Positions 14,888 to 23,341 of a stretch of DNA of 64,000 nucleotides are shown in pieces (position 1 is the stretch's first letter; the number at the start of each line of letters is the position of its first letter). The stretch spans positions 868,001 through 932,000 of the forward strand of contig OZ244707.1 of the NCBI GenBank assembly GCA_965218875.1. Direction: 5' to 3'. The notes under the pieces were generated by a model that had not been told where the DNA came from, did not search any database, and saw only the letters and a list, made by a program, of their open reading frames with translations. The position numbers were made by a program, and so were the translations under genes. This DNA is from CBDCMJ01 sp965218875. Lineage in GTDB: Bacteria; Chloroflexota; Dehalococcoidia; Lucifugimonadales; UBA3495.

Positions 14888-16171
14888 ATGCTATCCATTG
14901 AGCTGGTCCGGCGCGACCCAGACCTGGTGCGCCGGGCCCTGGAGGCCAGGGGCGAGGCCGGCTCCCTCGACGAGCTTCTGGAGTTGGACGCCGCCCGTCG
15001 GCGGGCGCTGACCGAGGGCGACGAGCTGCGGGCGGAGCGCAACCGGGTCAGCCGCGAGTTGGGGCTGGGCCGGGCGGCGGGCCGGGAGCCGCCGGCGGGA
15101 ACCGTCCAAGAAATGCGTCGTATCGGCGAGGACATCGACCAACTGGAGAAGCAACAGGCCGACCTGGAGGCCAGGATTGACGCCATCCTGCTGGGGCTGC
15201 CCAACTTGCTCGTCCCGGAGGTGCCCCCGGGAGCGGGGGAGGAAGACAACGTGGTGGTGCGGAGCTGGGGGGAGCCCGCCAACTCCGGGTTTACCCCGGC
15301 GCCCCACTGGGAGTTGGGGGAGGCCCTGGGATTGATCGACTTCCAGCGAGGCGTCAAGCTGTCGGGCAGCCGCTTCTACACCATGTTCGGGTTGGGCGCC
15401 CGGCTGGAACGGGCTTTGATCTCCTGGATGCTGGACCTGCACGGAGGGGAGCACGGCTACACCGAGGTGATGCTGCCGCTGTTGGTGAAAAAGGAAAGCA
15501 TGGTGAGCTCGGGGAACCTGCCCAAGTTTGCCGACAACCTCTATCACGACGAAGAGGACGACCTGTGGCTCATTCCCACCGCGGAGGTCCCCATAACCAG
15601 CCTGCACCGGGATGAAATCCTGTCCCCCGACTCGCTGCCCATCAAGTACGTCGCCTACACCCCCTGCTTCCGCCGCGAGAAGGCCGCCGCGGGGAGAGAC
15701 ACCAGGGGCATCAAGCGGGTCCACCAATTCGCCAAGGTGGAGATGTACAAGCTCACCACCCCGGAGACCTCGAGGGACGAACTGGAAAACCTGGTGGCCG
15801 ACGCCGAAGACGTGTGCCGCCGGTTGGAGCTGCCCTACCGCGTGGTGCAGCTCTGCGCCGGAGAGGTGGGCTTCGCTTCCGCCATGACCTATGACATCGA
15901 GGTCTGGGCCGCTGGCTGCCAGGAGTGGCTGGAGGTCAGCTCCTGCTCCAACTGCACCGATTTTCAGAGCCGCCGCGCCAATATCCGCTACCGGCCCCAG
16001 GACTCCCGGCCCCGGCTGGTCCACACCCTCAACGGCTCCGGTCTGGCGCTGCCCCGGGTCGTCATCGCGGTCCTGGAGAACTACCAGCAGCCCGACGGAT
16101 CGGTGATAATTCCGGAGGCCCTGCGTCCCTACACCGGCTTCGACACGATACCGGCGGAGGTTTCCAGGTAA
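14888..16171 (+). CDS. serS: serine--tRNA ligase
   Basis: The 427-residue protein has the seryl-tRNA synthetase layout: an N-terminal long antiparallel coiled-coil arm (residues 27-105) that contacts the tRNA variable arm, then a class II catalytic domain. Recognisable motifs are SGSRFYTMFGLGARLERAL (motif 1 area), TAEVPITSLHRDEIL, FRREKAAAGRDTRGIKRVHQF (motif 2) and the C-terminal LNGSGLALPRVVIAVLENYQ (motif 3). The ATG at 14888 lies 24 bp after lysS behind a GAGGGGAG site. It is followed by a family C element and then a separate gene group. Confidence 0.96.
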   Translation: MLSIELVRRDPDLVRRALEARGEAGSLDELLELDAARRRALTEGDELRAERNRVSRELGLGRAAGREPPAGTVQEMRRIGEDIDQLEKQQADLEARIDAILLGLPNLLVPEVPPGAGEEDNVVVRSWGEPANSGFTPAPHWELGEALGLIDFQRGVKLSGSRFYTMFGLGARLERALISWMLDLHGGEHGYTEVMLPLLVKKESMVSSGNLPKFADNLYHDEEDDLWLIPTAEVPITSLHRDEILSPDSLPIKYVAYTPCFRREKAAAGRDTRGIKRVHQFAKVEMYKLTTPETSRDELENLVADAEDVCRRLELPYRVVQLCAGEVGFASAMTYDIEVWAAGCQEWLEVSSCSNCTDFQSRRANIRYRPQDSRPRLVHTLNGSGLALPRVVIAVLENYQQPDGSVIIPEALRPYTGFDTIPAEVSR

Positions 16172-16187
16172 GAAGCGGCGCGCCGAT

Positions 16188-16295
16188 AAATCTTCAGACT
16201 CAAAGAGCACCGGCCCTTCGACTGCGCTTCGTTCCGCCTACGGCTACACTTCGCTTCGCTCAGGACGAACGGATACACATCAAGTCTGAACAGTT
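16188..16295. mobile_element. family C miniature element copy 2
   Basis: The core CGGCCCTTCGACTGCGCTTCGTTCCGCCT and CACTTCGCTTCGCTCAGGACGAACGG match the element at 5372-5514. The ends AAATCTTCAGACT and AAGTCTGAACAGTT are imperfect inverted repeats related to the ends of copy 1. It fills most of the gap after serS. Confidence 0.6.
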
Positions 16296-16425
16296 ACGCG
16301 CGCTGGCTGGCGCTTCCTAGCGCCTCACCTATCCTCTACAATACGTCAAGCTCGCGGCAATCTTCCCCGCGCCCCTCTCGGGAGGCGGCGCCAGCCCACG
16401 AGTATCCCGGCCTAGGAGGAAGCGG

Positions 16426-17241
16426 ATGTCCGGAATATGGCCCGGAGACACAGAGTGCGTGGCCACGCTGACCTTCGACGTCGACGGGGTCACTTCATGG
16501 CTCAACCGGAACCCCCAGTTCAAGGACCATCCCAGCCTGATGTCCATGGCCGAGTACGGCCCCGCCGTCGCGACCCCGCGCATCCTGGACATGCTGGACG
16601 AGCAGGCCATCAAGGCCAGCTTCTACGTCCCCGGCTACGTGGCTGAGACCCACGTGGACCTGGTCAAGGAAATCTTCCGCCGGGGCCACGAGGTAGCCCA
16701 CCACGGCTACATGCACGAGCCGCCGGCCACCCTGTCGCCGGAGGAAGAGAAGCGGGTGCTGGAGCAGGGCAGCAGCATCCTCAAGGAAATCACCGGTGAG
16801 GCCCCCGTGGGCTACCGCTCCCCCAGCTGGGAGCTGAGCGAACACTCCATCGAGCTGATGTCGTCCCTGGGCTTCCTGTACGACACCAGCCTGATGGGAG
16901 ACGACGCCCCCTACCTGCTGGAGAACGCCGCGGGCGGGAGACAGATGGTGGAGTTGCCCATACACTGGCTGCTGGACGACGCGCCCCACTTCGTGTACGC
17001 GCCGGTAGCCAATCGCTTCGGCCCCATGCGCAATCCCGACGAGGTGTTTGTGGCGTGGGCCGAGGAGTTCGACGGCCTCTACCGCTACGGCAGAATGTTC
17101 AACCTCACCATGCACCCCCAGTACATAGGACGCCCCGGGCGGCTGCTGATGCTGGAGCGGCTCATAGACCACATCCGCCGGTTCCCCAACGTGGAGTTCA
17201 TGCGCTGCCGGGACGTGGCCGACATGTGGGTCAACCGCTAG
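16426..17241 (+). CDS. polysaccharide deacetylase (NodB-fold) family hydrolase
   Basis: The 271-residue cytoplasmic protein has NodB motifs: TFDVDG (Asp18, Asp20) as motif 1, GHEVAHHGYMHE (His93 and His97 as metal ligands) as motif 2, and YRSPSW as motif 3. Lack of a signal peptide and the overall pattern resemble the PuuE/HpPgdA branch, which acts on small molecules such as allantoin-like amides or on unknown substrates, rather than on extracellular glycans. It lies 79 bp upstream of the three nitrile hydratase-like genes, so a role in C-N bond hydrolysis in the same pathway is an attractive inference. Confidence 0.85.
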   Translation: MSGIWPGDTECVATLTFDVDGVTSWLNRNPQFKDHPSLMSMAEYGPAVATPRILDMLDEQAIKASFYVPGYVAETHVDLVKEIFRRGHEVAHHGYMHEPPATLSPEEEKRVLEQGSSILKEITGEAPVGYRSPSWELSEHSIELMSSLGFLYDTSLMGDDAPYLLENAAGGRQMVELPIHWLLDDAPHFVYAPVANRFGPMRNPDEVFVAWAEEFDGLYRYGRMFNLTMHPQYIGRPGRLLMLERLIDHIRRFPNVEFMRCRDVADMWVNR

Positions 17242-17320
17242 CGCCGCAGCCGCCGGCCGCCAACCAGCGGCCGGACAGGGGCCCATCGCGATAGAGAATC
17301 CCGGCGTATCAGGAGGAGAC

Positions 17321-17620
17321 GTGCCGCAAGCCCACGACCGGGGCGGATGGCCCAACAGCGGTCCCATAGACCGGAGCGAGCACCACTACGCCGATTGGGA
17401 GCTGCGGGTGGACGCGCTCCACATGGTCCTGGGGGCCAAGGGCATCAGGACCACCGACGAAATGCGGCGGGCCATCGAAAGCCTGGACCCCCGGCAGTAC
17501 GAGGCGCTGGGCTACTACGAACGGTGGACCGCGGCGCTGGAGTTGCTCATGGTGGAGAAGGGCATCCTCACCGCCGGGGAGATCGACCGCAAGGCGGCCC
17601 AACTGGCCCGGGGACAATGA
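17321..17620 (+). CDS. nitrile hydratase beta subunit, N-terminal domain as a separate protein
   Basis: The 99-residue product matches the N-terminal helical half of nitrile hydratase beta (HDRGGWP...GPIDRSEHHYADWELRVDAL, then YYERWTAALELLMVEKG). A standard beta subunit is about twice this size and continues into an SH3-like domain; here that domain is encoded by the next gene. This split mirrors thiocyanate hydrolase and toyocamycin nitrile hydratase. Nitrile hydratase activators share this fold, so it could alternatively be read as an accessory protein. The GTG start at 17321 follows AGGAGGAG. The stop overlaps the next start by 4 bp (ATGA). Confidence 0.85.
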   Translation: MPQAHDRGGWPNSGPIDRSEHHYADWELRVDALHMVLGAKGIRTTDEMRRAIESLDPRQYEALGYYERWTAALELLMVEKGILTAGEIDRKAAQLARGQ

Positions 17621-17925
17621 TGGCAGAAGCCGCATCTCCAGGCCGGTTCAGCGCCGGCGACCGCGTAGAGGTCCGGGTCGGGTCGCCTACAACCCACTTC
17701 CGAACCCCCTGGTACATCCAGGGAAAGGCCGGCGTGGTGGTCGCCGCCTACGGCGCCTTTAGAAACCCTGAGTCGCTGGCCCACGGCGGGGACGGCCTGC
17801 CCAAGCAGCACCTCTACCGGGTGCAGTTCTTTCAGAAGCAGGTTTGGGACGAGTACCGGGGCCCGGGGCAGGACAAGCTCCTGGTCGACCTGTACGATCA
17901 TTGGCTCGAACCGGCTTCAGCATAG
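17617..17925 (+). CDS. nitrile hydratase beta subunit, C-terminal SH3-like domain as a separate protein
   Basis: This 102-residue protein corresponds to the C-terminal half of nitrile hydratase beta: SAGDRVEVRVGSPTTHFRTP, the GKAGVVVAAYGAF strand region, and LYRVQFFQKQVWDEY, ending in LLVDLYDHWLEPA. Together with the previous gene it would rebuild one beta subunit. Two tandem ATG codons lie at the overlap with the upstream stop, indicating translational coupling. The alpha subunit gene follows after 10 bp. The three-gene order (beta-N, beta-C, alpha) is that of thiocyanate hydrolase-like enzymes. Confidence 0.87.
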   Translation: MMAEAASPGRFSAGDRVEVRVGSPTTHFRTPWYIQGKAGVVVAAYGAFRNPESLAHGGDGLPKQHLYRVQFFQKQVWDEYRGPGQDKLLVDLYDHWLEPASA

Positions 17926-17935
17926 GAGGTCTCTC

Positions 17936-18586
17936 ATGTCCGCCGACGTCCAAGCCCACGGCCATCCCCACGAAGACGCCCCCGGGGAGGGCGGTCCGGG
18001 GTACTACGCCCGCCGGGCCGGGGCCATCGAAGCCCTGCTGGTCGAGAAGGGCGTGTGCACCCCGGAGGAGATTCAACGGATGCAGGAAGCGGTCGAAAGC
18101 CGTGCCCCGTCGGACGGGGCCAGGGTTGTGGCCCGGGCCTGGACCGACCCGGCATTCAAGGCCCGGCTGTTGGCCGACCCGGAAAGCGCCCTGGGCGAGT
18201 TGGGCTACAAGCTCCCGGACCCCACGCCAAAGCTGACCGTCGTCGAGAACACCGCCGACGTGCACCACCTGGTGGTGTGCACCCTGTGCTCTTGCTATCC
18301 CCGCGCCCTGCTGGGCCGGCCGCCGGACTGGTATAAGAGCCTGGCCTACCGGTCCCGGGCCGTGGTGGACCCCAGGGGCGTGATGCGGGAGTTCGGCTTG
18401 GACTTGGAAGAGGATGTAGAAGTCCGGGTCCTGGACAGCACGGCCGACATGCGGTTCTTGGTGCTGCCCCGCCGACCCGAGGGGACCGACGCCCTGACGG
18501 AGGCGGAGTTGTCCCCGCTAGTAACTCGTGACTCCATGATCGGGGTTGGCCGCGCCAGGTCCCCGGCTACCGCATCTCCGGCCTAG
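17936..18586 (+). CDS. nitrile hydratase / thiocyanate hydrolase alpha-type (metal-binding) subunit
   Basis: The 216-residue protein carries the metal claw VCTLCSC at residues 114-120 (Cys115, Cys118, Ser119, Cys120), followed by YPRALLGRPPDWYKS and YRSRAVVDPRGVMREFG. Thr after the first Cys is typical of the cobalt form, whereas iron enzymes have Ser there. In the family, two of the Cys residues are oxidised to sulfinic and sulfenic acids. The enzyme hydrates nitriles to amides, or thiocyanate in the related enzyme; the substrate cannot be told here. No dedicated activator gene or cobalt transporter lies adjacent. The AGGAGG at 17926 is a strong ribosome-binding site. Confidence 0.92.
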   Translation: MSADVQAHGHPHEDAPGEGGPGYYARRAGAIEALLVEKGVCTPEEIQRMQEAVESRAPSDGARVVARAWTDPAFKARLLADPESALGELGYKLPDPTPKLTVVENTADVHHLVVCTLCSCYPRALLGRPPDWYKSLAYRSRAVVDPRGVMREFGLDLEEDVEVRVLDSTADMRFLVLPRRPEGTDALTEAELSPLVTRDSMIGVGRARSPATASPA

Positions 18587-18587
18587 C

Positions 18588-19415
18588 TCAGCCGGGACCG
18601 GCCTGCTCCTGAGAGCCTAGCAACACGCCGGAGATGCCGGCCAGCAGGTCCTCGACTTCCGGGGCCTCCCGGTGGTTGACCAGGCCGATTTGCAGCGGCG
18701 TCACGGAAATGTAGCTGTTCTTTAGCGCCCAAATATCGGTGCCGTCGGGGGACGCGGAGCCGATGGGCCGGTTTCGGGATATGCGATAGCGCTTGTCCTG
18801 CCCGCTGCCCTCCTCACGCACCGACTCCCCATAAGACCTGTTGCCCAACTGGGTCATTCTCAACCCATTGATCCGGTCCACAGGCACGCCGGGCAGATTC
18901 ACGTTCAGGAAAAGGCCCGGGCCGGCTCCATGGTCCCTGAGCCTCCCGGCCATCAGCCCCAGCAACCGCCCGGCCGCGTCGAACTGGGGGTTGGTCACCG
19001 AGCCCACGGAAATTGCGATGGTGGGATACCCCCTCACAAAGCCCTGGATGGCGGCCCCCACCGTACCCGACACCAGCACGTCCCACCCCAGGTTGGACCC
19101 GGCGTTTATGCCGGAGACCACCAGGTCCACGGCCCCTACCACGTTCTCCAGGGCCACGATGCAGCTGTCCCCCGGGGTTCCCCCCACGGAGTAGGCGGTG
19201 ACCGGATGGGCCCCGTTGGCGTCACCGGGCAGGCGGGAGTCCACGGGCTCCGGCGTGACCGTCAGCGAGGACCGGAGGGTAAGCGCCGCGCCCACTCCGC
19301 TCTGCTCCTGGTCCGGAGCAACCACGAACACCTCTCCCACCTGCCGCAGCGCGTCGGCTGCGGCCCAAAGCCCGCGGGCCCCTATCCCGTCATCGTTGGT
19401 CAGAAGTATCTTCAA
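18588..19415 (-). CDS. surE: 5'/3'-nucleotidase SurE
   Basis: The 275-residue protein has the SurE metal site: TNDDG with Asp8 and Asp9, Ser39 in QEQSGVG, and Asn104 in SGINAGSNLG. SurE proteins are metal-dependent phosphatases of nucleoside monophosphates. The C-terminal region has the usual dimer-swap character. It ends 1 bp from the convergent nitrile hydratase alpha gene and starts 11 bp before the molybdenum hydroxylase FAD-subunit stop, so it may be the last gene of that minus-strand operon, although no functional link is obvious. Confidence 0.93.
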   Translation of the reverse strand: MKILLTNDDGIGARGLWAAADALRQVGEVFVVAPDQEQSGVGAALTLRSSLTVTPEPVDSRLPGDANGAHPVTAYSVGGTPGDSCIVALENVVGAVDLVVSGINAGSNLGWDVLVSGTVGAAIQGFVRGYPTIAISVGSVTNPQFDAAGRLLGLMAGRLRDHGAGPGLFLNVNLPGVPVDRINGLRMTQLGNRSYGESVREEGSGQDKRYRISRNRPIGSASPDGTDIWALKNSYISVTPLQIGLVNHREAPEVEDLLAGISGVLLGSQEQAGPG

Positions 19416-19426
19416 TTATGGTCCCG

Positions 19427-20302
19427 CTAGGCCCCGCCGTGGACCATACCGACGGCGTGGAAGATGGCATGCTTTATTTCCACCCCCACCACGGCGCGCC
19501 GGTAGTCCGCGGACGCGTAGACGCTGTCCCCGAAAACGTTGTCTCCCAAGTCGTCTGATATGCGCTGCACGGCCTCGCCGACACTGTCCGCCGTCAGCTC
19601 CTGCCCCACCAGGGCGCTTTCCACCGCCCGGGCCCGCACCGGGACGGAGACCAAGCCGCCCACGGCTACGCTGGCGCCGGTGCACCGCCCACCCTCCACC
19701 GTGACCACCACGGCGGCCCCCACCACGGCGAACGAGGTGGCCGGATGCGCCATCTTCGCGTATTCGGCGTGCTGGTTGGGTCCCAGCCGGGGCGCCTCTA
19801 TGGCTACCAGCAGCTCATCCTCGGCCACGGTGGTCTCCAACACTCCGGTAAAGAATTCCGAGGCCGCCACCGTACGCCCGTTCTCCCCTTGTATCACGAA
19901 CCGGGCGTCCAGGGCCGTCAGCACCGTGGGCCAGTCGGAGCCGGGGTCGGCGTGGGTCACGTTGCCGCCAATGGTGCCCCGGTTCCTCACATGTGGATCA
20001 CCGATGCCCTCCGCCACTTCAGCCATCACGCCGCAGGCTTGCTGCACCTGGGCCGAGGTCTGTATCTCGCGGTGGGTGGTCAATGCCCCGATGCGGATGG
20101 TGCCGTCGTTGACGGCGATGCCCCGCAGCTCGTCAATGCCGCCGATGTCCACCAGCAGGGACGGCCTGCTCTGGCGGAGCTTCATCAGGGGAATGAGGCT
20201 ATGCCCCCCGGCCAACACCTTGGCATTCTCGTGGGAGCGCAACAACTCCAGCGCCTGGGCCACCGAGGCGGCCTTTTGGTATTCAAACTCTGTCGAGAAC
20301 AC
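19427..20302 (-). CDS. xanthine dehydrogenase/CoxM-type FAD-binding subunit
   Basis: The 291-residue medium subunit of a molybdenum hydroxylase binds FAD through AGGHS (31-35) and TIGGN (110-114), both diagnostic of the CoxM/XdhB fold, followed by THADPGSDWP and a CO_deh_flav_C domain from about 175. It passes electrons from the 2Fe-2S subunit to the acceptor. The gene follows the large subunit after 9 bp and is the third of the operon (small-large-medium). Substrate is set by the large subunit, which is not CO dehydrogenase-like. Confidence 0.92.
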   Translation of the reverse strand: MFSTEFEYQKAASVAQALELLRSHENAKVLAGGHSLIPLMKLRQSRPSLLVDIGGIDELRGIAVNDGTIRIGALTTHREIQTSAQVQQACGVMAEVAEGIGDPHVRNRGTIGGNVTHADPGSDWPTVLTALDARFVIQGENGRTVAASEFFTGVLETTVAEDELLVAIEAPRLGPNQHAEYAKMAHPATSFAVVGAAVVVTVEGGRCTGASVAVGGLVSVPVRARAVESALVGQELTADSVGEAVQRISDDLGDNVFGDSVYASADYRRAVVGVEIKHAIFHAVGMVHGGA

Positions 20303-20311
20303 GTCGGCCCC

Positions 20312-22654
20312 CTACTGTTGATGAATCGCTTGCCACACCCGCTCCGGGGTCAGCGGCATGTTCAACTTGGTGACCCCCAGGGGCTTCAAAGCATCGATCA
20401 CCGCGTTGTAGATGGTTACCGTGGAAGCGATGGTCCCGGTCTCCCCTATCCCCTTGACGCCCAGCGGGTTGTGGGGCGAGGGGGTAACCGTGGACAGGGT
20501 CTCTATGTCCGGGACCATGCTGGCCCTGGGCAGCGCGTAGTCCATCATTGAGCCGGTCAATAGCTGGCCGTTGTCGTCGTAGACCGCTCCCTCCCACAGC
20601 GCCTGGCCCGCGCCCTGGACCACTCCTCCGTGGACCTGGCCCTGGACAACCACGGGGTTGATCTGGAGGCCGCAGTCGTCCACGGCAACGTAGCGCAGCA
20701 GCTCGACGGCGCCGTTATCGGGATCGACTTTTACCACCGCCACGTGGGCGCCGAAGGGGAAAGCGAAGTTGGGCGGGTCGTAAAAGGACGTGGCTTCCAG
20801 TCCCGGCTCCATTCCTTCCGGCATATTCCAGGCCACGTTGGCCATCAAAGCGATCTCCTGGATCGTCTTGGCCTGGTCGGGAGACCCCCGCACGAAGAAC
20901 TTCCCGTCTTCGTATTGGATATCCTCCTCGGCGGCCTCCAGCAGGTGGGCGGCCAGGGTCTGGGCCTTGTCTTTAATCTTGCGAGAGGCCAGGGCTACCG
21001 CCGCGCCTCCCACCACCGTAGTCCGGCTGCCGTAGGTCCCCCACCCCATTGGCGTGTTGTCCGTGTCTCCGTGGACCACCTCGATGTCGTCCACGGAAAC
21101 GCCCAGTTCCTCCGACAAGATCTGGGCGAATGTGGTTTCCTCCCCCTGGCCATGGGGCGACGTTCCAACGAAGACGTTTACTTTTCCGGTGGTGTAGAAG
21201 CGCACGACGGCGCTTTCCCACAAACCGCCGCCGAAGCCGACGGCGCCGGCCACTTGGGAGGGGCCAAGGCCGCAGATTTCGCAGTAGCAGGTGACCCCAA
21301 TGCCCATGTACTCCTGGCGTTCCCTCATCCGGGCTTGTTCCTGCCGCAACTGTTGGTAGTCGACGTGATTGAGGGCCATGTCCAACGCCGCCTGGTAGTC
21401 GCCGCTGTCGTAGGTAATCCCCAACGCCACGTCATACCCGTCCTCGAACTTGGGAATCAGGTTGCGGCGCCGCACCTCCACGGGGTCCATCCCCAACTCC
21501 GCGGCCAGGAGGTCTATCATCCGCTCGACCAGGAAGGTGGCCTCGGGCCTTCCGGCGCCCCGGTAGGCGTCCACCGGAGTCGCGTTGGTGAATACGCCGT
21601 AAACGTCGGACTTCAAGTTGGGTATGTTGTAAGGCCCGGAGTACATCAGGCCGTGAAGTATGGTGGGTATTCCGGGGGCGGCGGTGGAGAGGTAGGCCCC
21701 CATGCCGGCGTAGACCACGGCGCGGAGCCCCGTGATGATGCCCTCCCGGGTCGCCGCCATTTCCACGTGTTGTATGTGGTCCCGGCCGTGAATCGAGGAC
21801 ACGTAGTTTTCCGACCGCGTCTCAGTCCACTTGACCGGACGACCCAGCTTCATGGAACAAAAAACGACCAGCATTTCCCAGGGATAGACCGGGATCTTGG
21901 CGCCGAACCCCCCGCCGACCTCGGGCGCGATGACCCGGATCTTGTGCTCTCCCAGTCCCGTGACCAGCGAGGTTACAAAGCGGGCAATGTGGGGGTTCTG
22001 CGTGGTGTTCCAGAGGGTTAGCTCGCCCATGGCCGAAGCGTAGCTGGCCAGCGCGGAGCGCGGTTCCATCGCATTGGGGATCAGCCTTTGCTGGACGATA
22101 GTATCGTTAACCACCACTTCGGCCGATTGGAAGGCGGCGTCGGTGTCCCCGCCGGCCGCCACCCAGTGAAAGGCTTGGTTGTTGGGCGCGTCCTCGTGGA
22201 GCAACGGCGCGCCGTCCTGCAGCACCGCCTCCGGATTCACCATGGCCGCCAACGGTTCGTATTCGACGTCGATCAACTCCAAGGCGTCCTCGGCCTGGTA
22301 ACGGTCCTCTGCGACCACCACGGCCACGGCCTCTCCCACGTAGCGCACAACGCTGGAGGCCATAGCGGGATAAGGCACTTGTTTCACGTCCGAATCGGGG
22401 ACTATCCAGGCGCAGGGTATGGGGTTGAGGACCCCGCTTACGTCAGCGCCGGTATATACGGCCACCACTCCCGGCGCAGCCGCGGCAGCCGCGGTGTCGA
22501 TGCCGGCAATCCTGGCGTGGGCGTGGGGGCTGCGCAAAATGGCGGCGTAAACCGTGCCCGGCAGGGTGATGTCGTCGGTGTAGGTTGCCTGGCCGGTGAT
22601 CAACCGGGGGTCTTCCCTTCTACGGATGCCGGAGCCAAAGATTCTGGTGGTCAT
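20312..22654 (-). CDS. xanthine dehydrogenase family molybdopterin-binding (form II CoxL-like) large subunit
   Basis: The 780-residue protein is the catalytic subunit of a xanthine-oxidase-family hydroxylase: an N-terminal hammerhead domain (GSGIRRREDPRLITG, then YVGEAVAVVVAED) and two molybdopterin-binding domains. The active-site loop reads AYRGAGR (363-369), not the AYxCSFR of true CO dehydrogenase, so the Mo-Cu site Cys is absent. The catalytic Glu is in KGIGETGT (Glu738). Such form II enzymes hydroxylate aromatic heterocycles, aldehydes or other organic substrates. It is separated by 3 bp from the small subunit gene. Confidence 0.93.
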   Translation of the reverse strand: MTTRIFGSGIRRREDPRLITGQATYTDDITLPGTVYAAILRSPHAHARIAGIDTAAAAAAPGVVAVYTGADVSGVLNPIPCAWIVPDSDVKQVPYPAMASSVVRYVGEAVAVVVAEDRYQAEDALELIDVEYEPLAAMVNPEAVLQDGAPLLHEDAPNNQAFHWVAAGGDTDAAFQSAEVVVNDTIVQQRLIPNAMEPRSALASYASAMGELTLWNTTQNPHIARFVTSLVTGLGEHKIRVIAPEVGGGFGAKIPVYPWEMLVVFCSMKLGRPVKWTETRSENYVSSIHGRDHIQHVEMAATREGIITGLRAVVYAGMGAYLSTAAPGIPTILHGLMYSGPYNIPNLKSDVYGVFTNATPVDAYRGAGRPEATFLVERMIDLLAAELGMDPVEVRRRNLIPKFEDGYDVALGITYDSGDYQAALDMALNHVDYQQLRQEQARMRERQEYMGIGVTCYCEICGLGPSQVAGAVGFGGGLWESAVVRFYTTGKVNVFVGTSPHGQGEETTFAQILSEELGVSVDDIEVVHGDTDNTPMGWGTYGSRTTVVGGAAVALASRKIKDKAQTLAAHLLEAAEEDIQYEDGKFFVRGSPDQAKTIQEIALMANVAWNMPEGMEPGLEATSFYDPPNFAFPFGAHVAVVKVDPDNGAVELLRYVAVDDCGLQINPVVVQGQVHGGVVQGAGQALWEGAVYDDNGQLLTGSMMDYALPRASMVPDIETLSTVTPSPHNPLGVKGIGETGTIASTVTIYNAVIDALKPLGVTKLNMPLTPERVWQAIHQQ

Positions 22655-22657
22655 GGC

Positions 22658-23131
22658 CTACCCCCTCATCGCTTCGGCTGCCGCCAGCACCGACTTGACG
22701 ATGTTGTGGTACCCGGTGCAGCGGCAGATGTTGCCTTCCAGCCCCTCGCGGACCTCTTCTGCCGTAGGATTCGGATTGCGTTGCAGCAACTCCACCGAGG
22801 CCATGATCATGCCCGAAGTGCAGTAACCGCACTGGAGGCCGTGGTTGTTCCAGAAGGCTTCCTGGAGAGGGTGAAGGTCCCCGTCTCGCGCCAGCCCTTC
22901 TATGGTGGTCACCTCCGCCCCGTCCGCCTGCACCGCCAGGCAGGTGCACGACTTTACCGCGTCCCCGTTCAACATGACCACGCACGCCCCGCACTGGCTG
23001 GTGTCGCACCCTATCTTGGCGCCGGTCAGCCCCAGGTCCTGCCGCAGGAAATGCACCAAGAGCAGGCGCGGGTCCACCTCCGCCCGCCGGTCTTTCCCAT
23101 TTACGTTGACCTGTATCGGAATCTTGGCCAT
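22658..23131 (-). CDS. 2Fe-2S small subunit of the molybdenum hydroxylase (CoxS-like)
   Basis: The 157-residue protein has both iron-sulfur domains of CoxS/XdhC-type subunits. The ferredoxin-like cluster uses CDTSQCGAC and a later Cys in KSC (Cys42, 47, 50, 62); the helical domain uses CGYC and CRC (Cys101, 104, 136, 138). It transfers electrons from Mo to FAD. I set the start at the ATG at 23131, because GAGGGG lies 4-5 nt upstream; a TTG 12 nt earlier overlaps that site and is unlikely. It is the first gene of the operon and has a clear promoter at 23197-23225. Confidence 0.93.
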   Translation of the reverse strand: MAKIPIQVNVNGKDRRAEVDPRLLLVHFLRQDLGLTGAKIGCDTSQCGACVVMLNGDAVKSCTCLAVQADGAEVTTIEGLARDGDLHPLQEAFWNNHGLQCGYCTSGMIMASVELLQRNPNPTAEEVREGLEGNICRCTGYHNIVKSVLAAAEAMRG

Positions 23132-23196
23132 ATTACCCCTCAACCGGCTGGAATTGGGTCGATTGCACCGGGAATCTTACGGGTTGGACGCAGGCG

Positions 23197-23225
23197 AGTA
23201 TATACTTGACCCCTGCGGGAGTCAA
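23197..23225 (-). promoter_or_regulatory. sigma70-type promoter of the molybdenum hydroxylase operon with overlapping palindrome
   Basis: Read on the minus strand, TTGACT and TATACT are separated by exactly 17 bp, close to the consensus. Transcription would begin near 23190, about 60 nt before the small-subunit ATG. The -35 box and spacer form an inverted repeat, TTGAC-N10-GTCAA (23206-23225), a possible operator for a repressor. The rest of the 210-bp divergent gap before lysA shows no gene. Confidence 0.7.
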
Positions 23226-23341
23226 CGCAAAGCCAGCTTGCGCCAGGCGCGCCCGCGGCCCTATCATGCAACAACCCCGACGGCCCGGGCGGCCCGTTTT
23301 GATGGGGCCCGCGGGCCCATTCCCCGCCCCTGGAGGAATCC

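Noticed and set aside
14891..16210. Minus-strand open frame of 439 codons
   Set aside because: It lies wholly antisense to serS, which is unmistakable, and has no ribosome-binding site or family character.
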